Numbered from the stretch's first letter, positions 34,201 through 43,164 are shown. The stretch is 53,457 nt of DNA from Bacteroidota bacterium (GCA_018268105.1 JAFDXG010000184.1:1-53457), one strand, 5' to 3'. Notes: generated by a model not told the origin, from the sequence alone. Numbers and translations are program-made.

Positions 34201-34285
34201 CAAAAAGAATGCAGAACAAACGTTAAAGAACACACTAAACGGTTTGTTTAAAAAGAAAAACAAGGATACTGCAAAATCACAATAG
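31229..34285 (+). CDS. AsmA-like / DUF748-type envelope protein
   Basis: A 1018-residue protein anchored by one N-terminal helix (ILKISGIILLVLIIAALALP), with the rest in the periplasm. After NLNATVDFKDVNLSLFRHFPRLAVGLEDLKV, the usual AsmA start, come long beta-rich stretches. Two tandem repeats of about 130 residues are obvious: each contains (D/K)FPQPV(K/R)N followed by DNPDGV..(N/H)TV and later PFDF..LL or PIDF..LL. A third partial copy starts at LDYKSKDYPNGV. The C-terminus (after about 920) is a helical, charged coiled coil. Proteins of the AsmA/TamB superfamily help lipid or outer-membrane transport; the exact role here is inferred. A GC-rich hairpin after the gene may terminate it. Confidence 0.85.
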   Translation: MLKKILKISGIILLVLIIAALALPMIFKDKITNIAKTEINKNLNATVDFKDVNLSLFRHFPRLAVGLEDLKVTGQDDFAKDTLIAAERIDVAINLMSLFSGSQMKIYSITVDKPRIHALVNKDGKTNWDITKPDTTSATTEEPSAFSMKLNHYKINDGYIKYADIPGDMSAEITHLNHSGSGDFTSDLFTLSTSTSAESVNFVYTKIPYLSGAKASLDADIQVDNKQDKYTFKTDDVVLNDLKLSTAGYFQFVNDSTYGMDISFKAPSTEFKTLLSLIPAVYKNDFDKIKTNGKAIFNGNVKGEYNAVKIPSYHINLNVENGFFQYPDLPQPVKNINIAMKVDNPDGVTDNTVVDISKGHIEFGNDPFDFRLLLQKPVTDQYIDANVKGKLDLAQVTKFVKLSGDTKLSGLLDADATAKGNIAVITQQKPGPFTANGFINLTNLNYSSKDFPQPVRNSNIQIKFDNPDGVPDHTVINVPVAHVEIGSNPIDFNVLLKTPATDPYFDGKAKGKFDLASASQFTTLEPGMSVSGMLNADIAFRGNKSSIDKSQYDKINTSGTLTVTNLDYKSKDYPNGVKVSDAAFTFNPKNITLNTLKAEYLKSHITANGSVDNALGYMLKDEPIAGTLNITADKVNLNDFMGTSASATTDTATTTSASPFEVPKNVAFTLNANVDKLIYDKVEYDNLKGTVSIKDQTVALKDMAMNALGGNLSLSGYYSTKTNKKTPDISLSYDIKELDAEKTFNAFNTVQLLMPIGKFISGKINSQLTLDGVLGGDMTPIVKSLTGKGNLLLIEGVLKKFAPVEKLAQTLNINELNGFSLKDIKTYFEFAKGKVLVKPFHVKVKDIDMEIGGMHGLDQSIDYAIAMKVPRSLIGSQGNALINNLAQQASSKGIPVKLSDYINLNIKMGGTLTSPQLKTDLQQVAGDAVADMKQQAADFAQQKINDAKNEVKDSLNAIKNQAIKDLKADITNQLLGGGKDSVSEGKSLDDTKKNAEQTLKNTLNGLFKKKNKDTAKSQ

Positions 34286-34401
34286 TAAATAACAACTATC
34301 AACCTTTTCTATTAAAGAAGAATGTACGAAAGGAATAAAAAATTCCATACGTATATTCAGGACTCCCGTTAACTGAATCAATCAATCCTCGTATTTTAAA
34401 T

Positions 34402-34452
34402 GTGCGGGACGCTGGAATCCACGGATCCCTGGTTCCGCACAGTTTTATTTTA
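34402..34452 (+). terminator. Likely terminator of the AsmA-like gene
   Basis: GTGCGG (34402-34407) pairs with CCGCAC (34435-34440), extendable by one A/T pair outside and by inner pairs, then a T-rich tail. The arm spacing is long, so the exact fold is uncertain. Confidence 0.55.
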
Positions 34453-34588
34453 TATCTTAACAACCACCTGCCCTACCTTCCATCGCCGGGAATAATTTTA
34501 TTTAATTTGATGCTTACGTTGTCTCCTCAGCCTGAGAAAATAAATTATCTTGATGTTGTCTGCAACAGCATTCCTTAAATTGAATTAA

Positions 34589-34596
34589 TATATTTG
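34589..34596 (+). promoter_or_regulatory. -7 box (TAtaTTTG) for the sulfatase cluster
   Basis: TATATTTG matches TAnnTTTG; the first sulfatase ATG is 24 bases further on at 34620. No convincing -33 element is seen at the expected spacing. Confidence 0.5.
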
Positions 34597-34619
34597 TGAT
34601 AGAATTAAAGAAAAGTATT

Positions 34620-36092
34620 ATGTCGTTTAGAATACTTCTTATCACAATTACTGCTGTACTGTTCTTATCATCCTCTGCACAATTGCAAACCGCATCAAAA
34701 AAGAAAACAGAAAAAAAATCACCCAATATTATCATCATATTTTGTGATGATATGGGTTATGGTGATATCTCCCAGTTTGGAGCAACTATGTACACTACCC
34801 CTAATCTTGATAAACTTGCCACACAGGGTATGACGTTCAGGCAATTTTATGCCGCAGAAGCGGTTTGCTCAGCTTCGAGAGCCGGGTTACTTACAGGATG
34901 TTACCCCAACCGCATTGGAATTTTTAATGCACTTATGCCCTGGTCGAAAAACGGTTTAAGCTCAGAAGAAAAAACAATTGCAGAAATAGTAAAAGAAAAA
35001 AATTATGCGACAGCGGCTTTTGGCAAATGGCATGTAGGCTGTCAAAAACAATTCCTGCCCCTGCAGCATGGTTTTGATGAATATGTAGGATTGCCCTACT
35101 CCAATGATATGTGGCCGGTTGATTTTGACGGCAATCCCATTACCGATACCTCAAACTGGAAAAGTAAATATCCACCCCTGCCATTGATCCAGGGAAATGA
35201 AACCCTAAAAACCATCAATACACTCGAAGACCAGGCAACACTTACAACCTTATATACAGAAAAGGCGGTTGACTTCATAATACGCAATAAAAACAAACCC
35301 TTTTTTCTCTATCTCCCCCACTCTATGCCACATGTGCCTATTGCAGCTTCTGCTAAATTCAGGGGCAAAAGTAAGCAGGGGCTTTATGGCGATGTCATTA
35401 TGGAGATTGACTGGTCGGTAGGAGAAATTATGAAAACTTTAAAAAAATATAACCTCGAACAAAACACATTGGTAATATTTACCAGCGATAATGGACCCTG
35501 GCTCAACTTTGGAAATCATGCCGGCAATACCGGCGGCTTGCGGGAAGGCAAAGGCGCCAGTTGGGAAGGCGGGCAAAAAGAACCCTGCATTATGCGATGG
35601 CCGGGAGTAATACCTGCCGGAACCGTATGCAACAAAATTGCATCTACCATTGATTTACTGCCCACCCTTGCTGCTATCACCAATGGCAAATTACCCGATC
35701 ATAAAATTGACGGGGTAAATATCCTTTCACTGATGAAGAATGAACCAGGAGCTGATCCCAGGCGAATATTTTACTATTATTATGGAGTAAATAAACTGGA
35801 AGCTGTGCGCAAAGATCAATGGAAACTGGTATTACCGCATACCGGAAGATCTTATGAAGGTTTTGCACCCGGAAATGATGGGCACCCCGGAAAAACAGAT
35901 GAAAACCGTAAAACAGAATTGGCACTTTTTGACTTGCGGAGAGACCCCGGAGAAAGATATGATGTAAAAGATTATTACCCCGAAATAGTACAGGATCTTC
36001 AGCAACTGGCAGAAGAAGCACGTGAGGATCTTGGTGATGCACTCACCAACAGAAAGGGTAAATATTCCAGAAAGGCGGGGTATGCGGAATAA
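34620..36092 (+). CDS. Sulfatase 1 (arylsulfatase A-like, type S1)
   Basis: A 490-residue exported sulfate-ester hydrolase. A signal peptide ends near SSSAQ. SPNIIIIFCDDMGYGD supplies the two metal-binding aspartates. The formylglycine site reads VCSASRAGLLTG, with Ala in place of the usual Pro of C-x-P-x-R. FGKWHVG and IFTSDNGPW with the later calcium-ligand Asp-Asn are present. The frame is open upstream to a GTG at 34596; I use the ATG at 34620 because it sets the signal peptide correctly. It is first of four sulfatases in the same orientation with short gaps, so probably one operon for sulfated polysaccharide breakdown. Cysteine conversion needs a maturase that is not in the window. Confidence 0.9.
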   Translation: MSFRILLITITAVLFLSSSAQLQTASKKKTEKKSPNIIIIFCDDMGYGDISQFGATMYTTPNLDKLATQGMTFRQFYAAEAVCSASRAGLLTGCYPNRIGIFNALMPWSKNGLSSEEKTIAEIVKEKNYATAAFGKWHVGCQKQFLPLQHGFDEYVGLPYSNDMWPVDFDGNPITDTSNWKSKYPPLPLIQGNETLKTINTLEDQATLTTLYTEKAVDFIIRNKNKPFFLYLPHSMPHVPIAASAKFRGKSKQGLYGDVIMEIDWSVGEIMKTLKKYNLEQNTLVIFTSDNGPWLNFGNHAGNTGGLREGKGASWEGGQKEPCIMRWPGVIPAGTVCNKIASTIDLLPTLAAITNGKLPDHKIDGVNILSLMKNEPGADPRRIFYYYYGVNKLEAVRKDQWKLVLPHTGRSYEGFAPGNDGHPGKTDENRKTELALFDLRRDPGERYDVKDYYPEIVQDLQQLAEEAREDLGDALTNRKGKYSRKAGYAE

Positions 36093-36142
36093 TGTATAAA
36101 AGCCCTAAGGCAGACAATATTCACTTCAAAAAACTCAAAACC

Positions 36143-37681
36143 ATGAAGACATTTTATTTTACATTATCTTTTATCTGCCTGCACGTTTGTTGTATTGCTC
36201 AGTCCCATAAAAGACCGAATATAGTTTTCTTCCTGAGCGACGATCATGCCTACCAGGCGATATCAGCTTATGGTTTTGGGCTCAACAACACACCTAATAT
36301 TGACAAGATCGCTAAAGAAGGTACCCTTTTCACAAGGGCATTTGTTACCAATTCCCTCTGTGCACCCAGCCGTGCTGCTATACTTACAGGCAAGTATGGG
36401 CACCTCAATGGAATTATGGGCAATGGTGGTGAAGTTTTCAATGGAGCGCAAACTACTTTTCCAAAACTGCTGCATGAATCAGGCTATCAAACCGCTCTTA
36501 TTGGCAAGTGGCACTTAAACTCAGACCCCACAGGTTTTGATTACTGGAAGATATTACCGGGACAAGGTATTTATTACCAACCCGATTTTATTGAAAACGG
36601 AGTGAGGAAAACAGAAACCGGTTATGTAACTGATCTCACTACAGAGTTTGCTATTGACTGGTTGAACCAGCGCGATACTTCTAAACCATTTTGCATACTG
36701 GTATGGCAAAAAGCACCGCATCGTGACTGGTTGGCTTCTTTAACATACCTGCACTTGTTCGACTCTGTTAATATCCCGATGCCCGAAACATTTTATGATA
36801 ACTATAAAACCCGCACCAGGGCGGCACATGAACAAAAAATGCAGATAGACCGCGACCTTGCTGATAATTACGACCTGAAATTGCATTTTGATATTTCTAA
36901 TCCTCCCGGGAGGCTCGATGAAAACTGGAAAAGCTTTCTGGATAAATTTACTCCCGAAGAAAAAAAGGCATTTGAAGATGCATACAGGGTAAAAAATGAA
37001 GCATTCTTTAATGCTCATCTTAGCGGAAAGGAATTAGCCGCATGGAAATACCAGCGGTATATCAAAGATTATCTGCGCTCTGTGCAGTCGGTAGACGACA
37101 ATGTTGGCATTCTACTGCAATACCTGAAAGACCACCAGTTAGATAATAATACCATTGTAATTTATAGTGCCGATCAGGGTTTTTATCTGGGAGAGCATGG
37201 CTGGTTCGACAAAAGATTTATGTATGAAGAGTCTTTTCGCACTCCATTACTGATAAAATGGCCCGGAGTGGTAACACCAGGAACAAAAAATAATAACCTT
37301 GTAATGAACATTGATATTGGTGAGACATTGCTTGATGCAGCCGGCGTGAACATTCCATCTGAAATGCAGGGGGCAAGTCTTTTACCTGTATTGAAAAAGT
37401 CCGGCACGCCTGCAAACTGGCGGAAGTCAGTATACTATCATTATTATGAGTCGGGCGATGAACACAATGTTGCCAAACATATCGGAGTAAGGACTGACCG
37501 CTACAAACTCATCTATTTTTACGAGAACAAAGAATGGGAATTTTATGATTTGGAAAAAGATCCAAATGAGTTAAACAATGTGTTTGGGAATCTTGCATAC
37601 AAAAAGGAGATCGAAGCATTGAAAAAGAACCTGAAAGAATTACAGCAAAAATATAAAGACCCCGAACCGGTTTTACCATAG
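36143..37681 (+). CDS. Sulfatase 2 (GlcNAc-6-sulfatase-like, type S1)
   Basis: A 512-residue exported sulfatase with signal peptide ending in CCIAQ. Metal site NIVFFLSDDHAYQ, active-site cysteine in LCAPSRAAILTG (canonical C-x-P-S-R), GKWHLNSDPTGFDYW and IYSADQGFYLGEHGWFDKRF. The last segment and the PGQGIYYQPDFIENG stretch resemble N-acetylglucosamine-6-sulfatase/mucin-desulfating types, but substrate is inferred only. The frame reaches an ATG at 36092 that overlaps the previous stop (TAATG); the ATG at 36143 gives a proper signal peptide and is preferred, although coupling through 36092 is possible. Confidence 0.9.
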   Translation: MKTFYFTLSFICLHVCCIAQSHKRPNIVFFLSDDHAYQAISAYGFGLNNTPNIDKIAKEGTLFTRAFVTNSLCAPSRAAILTGKYGHLNGIMGNGGEVFNGAQTTFPKLLHESGYQTALIGKWHLNSDPTGFDYWKILPGQGIYYQPDFIENGVRKTETGYVTDLTTEFAIDWLNQRDTSKPFCILVWQKAPHRDWLASLTYLHLFDSVNIPMPETFYDNYKTRTRAAHEQKMQIDRDLADNYDLKLHFDISNPPGRLDENWKSFLDKFTPEEKKAFEDAYRVKNEAFFNAHLSGKELAAWKYQRYIKDYLRSVQSVDDNVGILLQYLKDHQLDNNTIVIYSADQGFYLGEHGWFDKRFMYEESFRTPLLIKWPGVVTPGTKNNNLVMNIDIGETLLDAAGVNIPSEMQGASLLPVLKKSGTPANWRKSVYYHYYESGDEHNVAKHIGVRTDRYKLIYFYENKEWEFYDLEKDPNELNNVFGNLAYKKEIEALKKNLKELQQKYKDPEPVLP

Positions 37682-37704
37682 TTATTTTTTAAAAATAGAT
37701 CACT

Positions 37705-39225
37705 TTGGAAAAATCACACTTACTCATTGCTTTTGTTTTTGCAATATTGCCGGTGCATGCCCAGCAAAATACCATTGCTCATACAAAGCATCCTAATATC
37801 CTTTTCATTATTACAGATGATCAAACCTTTTCCGCTGTTCATGCAATGGGCAATAAAGAAATTAAAACACCTAATATAGACCAACTCGCAAAGATGGGTA
37901 CCTCATTCACCAATGCCTATAATATGGGGGCATGGGGCGGTGCAGTATGTATAGCATCAAGAGCAATGTTGAATTCGGGCAGAACTGTATGGCGTGCCCG
38001 GCAACTGACCCGGGACTGGCAGCAGGGTAATGCTATAGATAAAACATGGAGCAAACTTATGGAAGCCGGCGGCTATCAAACCTATATGACAGGTAAGTGG
38101 CATGTGAATATTGATCCTGAAAAAGTTTTTCAGATTGCCAAAAATGTTAAACCGGGTATGGCAGATGATCTATGGCATTTATTGAAAACAATACCCCCTT
38201 CAGCTGAAGCACTTAAAAATGGAGATTCAACCGTTCATTATATTATGCCACCCGGTTACAACCGGCCATTAAGTGAAGATGATAACGGCTGGCTGCCTTA
38301 CGATACAGCCCGGGGCGGATACTGGAAGGGAGGAACGCACTGGTCGGTAGTTTTGCGCCAGGATGCTATACAATTCATTGAGCAGGCTTCAAAATCAGAT
38401 CGTCCTTTCTTCATGTATATTGCTTCAAATGCCCCGCACGATCCGCGTCAGTCCCCAAAACAATATCAGGACATGTATCCCATTGAAAATATTTCATTGC
38501 CCGTCAGTTTTTTGCCCGGGTATCCTTATAAAGACGCGATTGACAATGGGCCTGATCTCCGCGATGAAGCCCTTGCTCCATTTCCCCGAACGTCTTATGC
38601 CATTAAAAAACATATTCAGGAATATTATGCAAGCATCACTTACCTTGATGAACAAATAGGTCTTATGCTGGATGCACTCGAAAAATCGGGTAAGATGGAA
38701 AATACCTATATCTTTTTTACATCAGATCATGGACTGGCATTAGGGAAACATGGTCTTATGGGCAAACAAAGCCTGTTTGAGCATAGCGTAAAACCTCCAT
38801 TGATTATTGTCGGTCCCCAAATACCACAAGGGAAAAAAATTAGTACTCCTGTTTATATGCAGGATGTGATGGCAACTGCTCTTGATGTGGCCGGAATACA
38901 AAAACCATCCTATATAGAGTTCAACTCACTGATGCCATTAGCAAGGGGGGGTACAAACAAAAGTCAATATCCCGCTATTTACGGATCTTATATGAATGTG
39001 GAAAGAAGTATCCGTAAAGGGAAATACAAATTGATTCTTTATCCCAAAATCAAAAAAACACTTTTATTCAATCTGGAAAAGGATTCTGAAGAAATGAACA
39101 ATATGGGGGATGATCCAAAAAACAAAAAAGTTGTTCTTGAACTTTTTCATGATTTAATTCAACTCCAGGTATCCCTGGCGGATACACTCGATCTTAAGGA
39201 TTGGTATAAACAGTTATCAGAATAA
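37705..39225 (+). CDS. Sulfatase 3 (type S1, unusual active-site motif, TTG start)
   Basis: A 506-residue exported sulfatase. The start is TTG at 37705: it directly precedes a good signal peptide (KSHLLIAFVFAILPVHAQ), and there is no ATG nearby. ILFIITDDQTFSAVHAMG carries the metal aspartates. The formylglycine site is VCIASRAMLNSGRTV, lacking the Pro of the consensus and also the usual LTG. YMTGKWHV, FFTSDHGLALGKHGLMGKQSLFEH and the later SLMP and GSYMNVERSIRKGKYKLI fit a choline-/iduronate-sulfatase type group. Whether the altered motif is still converted to formylglycine is the open point. 23 bases after sulfatase 2. Confidence 0.87.
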   Translation: MEKSHLLIAFVFAILPVHAQQNTIAHTKHPNILFIITDDQTFSAVHAMGNKEIKTPNIDQLAKMGTSFTNAYNMGAWGGAVCIASRAMLNSGRTVWRARQLTRDWQQGNAIDKTWSKLMEAGGYQTYMTGKWHVNIDPEKVFQIAKNVKPGMADDLWHLLKTIPPSAEALKNGDSTVHYIMPPGYNRPLSEDDNGWLPYDTARGGYWKGGTHWSVVLRQDAIQFIEQASKSDRPFFMYIASNAPHDPRQSPKQYQDMYPIENISLPVSFLPGYPYKDAIDNGPDLRDEALAPFPRTSYAIKKHIQEYYASITYLDEQIGLMLDALEKSGKMENTYIFFTSDHGLALGKHGLMGKQSLFEHSVKPPLIIVGPQIPQGKKISTPVYMQDVMATALDVAGIQKPSYIEFNSLMPLARGGTNKSQYPAIYGSYMNVERSIRKGKYKLILYPKIKKTLLFNLEKDSEEMNNMGDDPKNKKVVLELFHDLIQLQVSLADTLDLKDWYKQLSE

Positions 39226-39251
39226 AAATATTTTAATTAAAATGAAAAAGA

Positions 39252-40757
39252 ATGAGATACCTCCTTTTCACAACAATTACCTGCTGCTTGCTTTATATCT
39301 CTGTTGCTGCCCAGCAAAAAAGCAACGCAATTGACCGGCCCAATATCATTTATATTCTTGCCGATGATATGGGGTACGGCGATGCAAGCTGTCTTAATGA
39401 GCAATCGAAGATCCATACCCGCCACATTGATCAATTAGCTGCCAATGGTATGAAATTTACCGATGCCCACAGTAGCTCTGCGGTATGCAGTCCCACCCGG
39501 TACGGTATACTAACGGGCAGGTATAACTGGCGTTCTGATTTACAAAGCGGCGTACTGTGGAGTTATGATACAGCGCTTATTGCCCAAAAGCGGTTAACCG
39601 TAGCAGGCATGCTAAAAAATAACGGATACAATACAGCCTGTATCGGCAAATGGCACCTCGGGCTAAACTGGGGAAAAGATGCGTCAGGCAAGATAGATTT
39701 TAAAATGCCTATTTATAATGGTCCGGTTACTCTTGGCTTCGATTATTTTTATGGCATCACTGCATCATTGGATATTCCACCCTATTTCTATATCCAAAAC
39801 GACAGGATTACAGCTACCGGCATAGATACCATTGCGGCCACCACTGGTAAAGGGTTCTGGCGGGAAGGGCCAATAGGAAACGATTTTAAACATATTGAAG
39901 TACTACCCCGGCTGACAGAGAAAGCAGTACACTATATTGCGGAGCAATCCAAACAGAGCACTCCATTTTTCTTATACTTTCCTCTCCCGGCGCCACACAC
40001 TCCTATATTGCCAACCAGGGAGTTTCAGGGCAAAAGCGGTACAAATGCTTACGGAGATTTTGTGCTCATGGTTGATGATGTAGTAGGAAAAGTAATGGAT
40101 GCGGTGAATAAAAATGGAATTGCAAACAATACAATAATCATCTTCACAAGTGATAACGGTTGTTCACCCATGGCCGATTTTAATGAACTGCAAAGCTTCG
40201 GCCACAATCCCAGTTATGTATTTCGCGGAACGAAAGCCGATATATATGAAGGCGGACATCGTATACCATTTATTATTAGCTGGCCCGGAAAAATCCGGAC
40301 AGGCAGTAGTTGCGATAGCACAATTTGTCTTACCGATTTTATGGCTACCTGTGCTTCAATATTAAACTATCGCCTGCCTGAGGATGCCGGCGAAGACAGT
40401 TATTCACTCTTACCTTTAGTGTTACCTGGGTCAAAAACAAATTACGAAAGGACTTTCACTATTCATCATTCAATATTTGGTGAGTTTTCTATACGCCAGG
40501 GAAAATGGAAGCTTGCAATATGTCCCGGTTCAGGAGGCTGGAGTCATCCAACTCCTGTTGAGGCGCGGGAGCAGGTTTTGCCTTCAGTGCAATTGTTTGA
40601 CATAGAAAAAGATGCTGCAGAACAACACAACGTAGCTGCTCAACATCCTGAACTTGTAAAGAGATTGATAGCACTTACACAGCAATGCATTAGCGATGGC
40701 AGGAGTACACAAGGTGCCAAACAAAAAAATGATGCAGCAGTAATACTATTCAAATAG
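39252..40757 (+). CDS. Sulfatase 4 (arylsulfatase A-like, type S1)
   Basis: A 501-residue exported sulfatase with a signal peptide ending in SVAAQ. RPNIIYILADDMGYGDASC is the metal site, and AVCSPTRYGILTGRYNW the canonical C-x-P-T-R formylglycine motif. IGKWHLGLNWG and FTSDNGCSP follow, and the C-terminus has HNVAAQHPELVKRL as in arylsulfatase A-type enzymes. It closes the sulfatase cluster (26 bases after sulfatase 3). No typical polysaccharide-binding partner (SusD) or TonB-dependent transporter is adjacent. Confidence 0.92.
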   Translation: MRYLLFTTITCCLLYISVAAQQKSNAIDRPNIIYILADDMGYGDASCLNEQSKIHTRHIDQLAANGMKFTDAHSSSAVCSPTRYGILTGRYNWRSDLQSGVLWSYDTALIAQKRLTVAGMLKNNGYNTACIGKWHLGLNWGKDASGKIDFKMPIYNGPVTLGFDYFYGITASLDIPPYFYIQNDRITATGIDTIAATTGKGFWREGPIGNDFKHIEVLPRLTEKAVHYIAEQSKQSTPFFLYFPLPAPHTPILPTREFQGKSGTNAYGDFVLMVDDVVGKVMDAVNKNGIANNTIIIFTSDNGCSPMADFNELQSFGHNPSYVFRGTKADIYEGGHRIPFIISWPGKIRTGSSCDSTICLTDFMATCASILNYRLPEDAGEDSYSLLPLVLPGSKTNYERTFTIHHSIFGEFSIRQGKWKLAICPGSGGWSHPTPVEAREQVLPSVQLFDIEKDAAEQHNVAAQHPELVKRLIALTQQCISDGRSTQGAKQKNDAAVILFK

Positions 40758-41157
40758 TAATAACTGCAAAAGTGTTTACTAAATACTTTCTTATTGGGAT
40801 ATCTTCTTATTCGTCTAACCTGAAAACTATAGTTTCATTTTCCCATGAAGCAACTTAAAATTCTATTGAATATTTATTATATCGTTTTTAACCTGGAGGA
40901 CCTTCCATAAAATTCTCCATTTATCCATTGTGTACTTTATGAATGAAAAATTTCATTTACGTTTGAGTATTATCCGCATTATTACACACCTTTTCTACAA
41001 GTCTGGAGTTGTTATTATTTTTTGAAAGATGACCAAGCACCAGGTGTTGCAGTAACTTTTACCCGTGCTGCAAAACAACTTCAAAGCTAACCCAAAATAA
41101 AAGGGTGATGGTTACGCAACCTATCAGACAGACGCAGTCGTAAAACGCCAGAAGTGA
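40758..41157. other. 400-base gap between converging sulfatase and dnaJ genes
   Basis: No coding frame of note. There is a TTGCAG/CTGCAA inverted repeat at 41047-41073 and AT-rich sequence elsewhere. I see no clear intrinsic terminator with a T tract for either gene. Confidence 0.5.
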
Positions 41158-42309
41158 CTAGCTAAACATCTCCTTCACTCTTTCAAAAAAACTCTTTTCA
41201 CTTTTGTTGGGTTGTGGTTTGAAATTTGGCGATTGCTGTAATTTCTCAAGCATTTCTTTTTCTTCAGTGCTTATATTTTGAGGAGTCCATACATTCACGT
41301 GAATCATCTCGTCGCCGCGTTCATAAGAATTAACTGCAGGGAAACCCTTTCCTTTTAACCGGAAAATTTTACCACTCTGTGTGCCTGGAGGGATCTTAAT
41401 TTTAGCCTTACCGTCAATAGTAGGCACCTCCAACTGCACACCAAAAACAGCGTCTGTAAAAGATATATGTAAGTCGAAGACTACGTTTAACCCTTCTCGC
41501 TGCAGCTCTGAATGTGATTCTTCTTCAATAAGAATTATCAGGTCGCCGGGAGCGCCACCTCTTTCCCCTGCATTTCCTTTGCCACTCATACTAAGTTGCA
41601 TGCCTTCCTGTACCCCGGCTGGTATTTCAATATTTACAGTTTCCTCACCATATATTCTGCCCTCGCCACGACAGGTATTACATTTGCTGGTAATGGTGGT
41701 TCCTTCTCCATTACAGGCAGAACAGGTGGTTACAGTTTGCATCTGACCGAGGAAAGTGCTGGTTACTTTTCTTACCTGGCCGCTTCCACCACAGGTAGAG
41801 CAGGTTTGCACCGAACCCTTGTCTTTTGCCCCGCTGCCATGACAGGTATTACAGTTAACGTATTTTTTTACTTTGATAGTTTTGGTGGCTCCATTGGCCA
41901 TCTCTTCATAATTCAGTTTAATTTTTACCCGGAGATTACTGCCTCTCGTACCGGTGCTTCTCCCCCTGCCACTGCTTCTACCCCCGCCAAAAAAACTTCC
42001 GAATATATCATCTCCAAAAACATCTCCAAACTGGCTGAATATATCATCCATATTCATACCTCCGCTAAACCCACCACCACGATTATTTCCTACTCCTGCA
42101 TGACCAAAGCGATCGTACTGAGATTTCTTCTGGGCATCACTCAATACTTCATACGCTTCCGCAGCTTCTTTAAATTTCTCTTCAGCAGCCTTGTCTCCCG
42201 GATTGCGGTCGGGATGGTATTGCATTGCTACCTTGCGGTAGGCTTTTTTCAACTCATCAGCAGTAGCGCTTTTGGAAACGCCAAGTACCTCATAATAATC
42301 TCTTTTCAT
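41158..42309 (-). CDS. dnaJ: Chaperone protein DnaJ
   Basis: A 383-residue cytoplasmic co-chaperone that stimulates DnaK ATPase and delivers unfolded proteins. The J domain has HPD at 32-34. The Gly/Phe-rich region is about 75-120 and contains [19 protein letters not shown]. Four CxxCxGxG zinc repeats follow: [32 protein letters not shown]. The C-terminal substrate domain ends in [16 protein letters not shown]. It is therefore a full type I DnaJ. It is 14 bases downstream of grpE in an operon that is missing dnaK in this window. Confidence 0.97.
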   Translation of the reverse strand: MKRDYYEVLGVSKSATADELKKAYRKVAMQYHPDRNPGDKAAEEKFKEAAEAYEVLSDAQKKSQYDRFGHAGVGNNRGGGFSGGMNMDDIFSQFGDVFGDDIFGSFFGGGRSSGRGRSTGTRGSNLRVKIKLNYEEMANGATKTIKVKKYVNCNTCHGSGAKDKGSVQTCSTCGGSGQVRKVTSTFLGQMQTVTTCSACNGEGTTITSKCNTCRGEGRIYGEETVNIEIPAGVQEGMQLSMSGKGNAGERGGAPGDLIILIEEESHSELQREGLNVVFDLHISFTDAVFGVQLEVPTIDGKAKIKIPPGTQSGKIFRLKGKGFPAVNSYERGDEMIHVNVWTPQNISTEEKEMLEKLQQSPNFKPQPNKSEKSFFERVKEMFS

Positions 42310-42323
42310 AAATCGTATTAAAT

Positions 42324-42896
42324 TTATTGGCCAACTACCACCTTTGCAAAACGTATGATCTTATCATTCATATAGTAACCCTTAACAATTTCATCAATCA
42401 CTTTTCCTTTCAATGTTTCGTCCTGCACAGGTACCTGTGAAATAGCTTCCTCATGATCGGGATCAAAATCCTTTCCTATACAATCCATCGGTTTCAATCC
42501 TTTAGCAAATAAAATAGTGCGAAGCTTATTGAATACCAGTTGAACTCCTTCGTTTACCGCATTTTTTTCACCGCTTTCCTCTATTTGCCTTTCAGCCCGG
42601 TCGCAGTCGTCCAATACATCAAGTAAAGAAATGATTACCTCTTTGCCGGCTGTTTGCATCAGTTCAATCCTTTCTTTAGATGTTCTGCGTTTGTAGTTAT
42701 CAAATTCAGCGTATAGACGCAGATATTTCTCTTTCTGATCGGACAATTCGGCCTGCAATTTCTCACCTGTTGTATCTGACATTTGCTCCGCAAATTCCTC
42801 TCCTCCTGCCACATTCGCATTATTCTCAATATCAATGCTGCCATTTTGCTCATTATCCCCCTGATTTTCAATGTCCTTCTTAGTGTAATCTTTCAT
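42324..42896 (-). CDS. grpE: Nucleotide exchange factor GrpE
   Basis: A 190-residue cytoplasmic co-chaperone that releases ADP from DnaK. Acidic N-terminus, then long coiled coil ([31 protein letters not shown]) and the C-terminal beta-wing ending in [13 protein letters not shown]. The [11 protein letters not shown] and DPDHEEAIS signatures are clear. It is followed by dnaJ after 14 bases. A GTCA-AAA-TGAC inverted repeat lies about 60 bases upstream of the start and could be a stress operator. Confidence 0.95.
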   Translation of the reverse strand: MKDYTKKDIENQGDNEQNGSIDIENNANVAGGEEFAEQMSDTTGEKLQAELSDQKEKYLRLYAEFDNYKRRTSKERIELMQTAGKEVIISLLDVLDDCDRAERQIEESGEKNAVNEGVQLVFNKLRTILFAKGLKPMDCIGKDFDPDHEEAISQVPVQDETLKGKVIDEIVKGYYMNDKIIRFAKVVVGQ

Positions 42897-42958
42897 AATT
42901 TACATAGTTATATTGAAGCTACTATATTAAACAACAAGTTTGCCAACCTGAATGATAA

Positions 42959-42969
42959 GTCAAAATGAC
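42959..42969 (-). promoter_or_regulatory. GTCA-AAA-TGAC inverted repeat upstream of grpE
   Basis: A perfect 4-3-4 inverted repeat 62 bases before the grpE ATG. It recalls the TGACA-type palindromes that I associate with chaperone genes in this phylum, but that comparison is from memory and the repeat is short. CIRCE (TTAGCACTC repeats) is absent. Confidence 0.4.
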
Positions 42970-42989
42970 GGAAGGTGATGGGGATTTTA

Positions 42990-43160
42990 GAGCAGTGAGC
43001 TTGGGGTAGTGAGCTTTGAGCGGTAGTTGACAATGGCTTTTAGCTTTGGGTATGCAGTTGGGTTTTGTACAAAGAGCAATATATGATTAAACATTAATGC
43101 CCTACACCCTATCCCAAAAGACCAAAGCTCAATACCCATTACCCAAACCTCATAACCTAC
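42990..43160. repeat. Dispersed short repeats in the grpE/rlmI divergent region
   Basis: AGCTTGGGGTAGTG, AGCTTTGAGCGGTAG and AGCTTTGGGTATG occur in quick succession (42998-43056), and the reverse, CAAAGCTCAATACCC, at 43123-43137, so an imperfect inverted repeat spans about 130 bases. Like the other junction repeats it looks like decayed simple sequence. Confidence 0.6.
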
Positions 43161-43164
43161 TCCT

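Larger units (their letters stand above)
34286..34619. other. 334-base gap before the sulfatase cluster
   Basis: No coding frame. It holds a terminator-like hairpin (34402-34440, followed by AGTTTTATTTT) and a TATATTTG box (34589-34596) 23 bases before the first sulfatase start. The rest shows no obvious structure. Confidence 0.55.

Noticed and set aside
41596..42321. 241-codon open frame on the plus strand
   Set aside because: It is wholly antisense to the certain dnaJ gene and its translation shows no domain; it results from the Gly/Cys-rich codon pattern of dnaJ.
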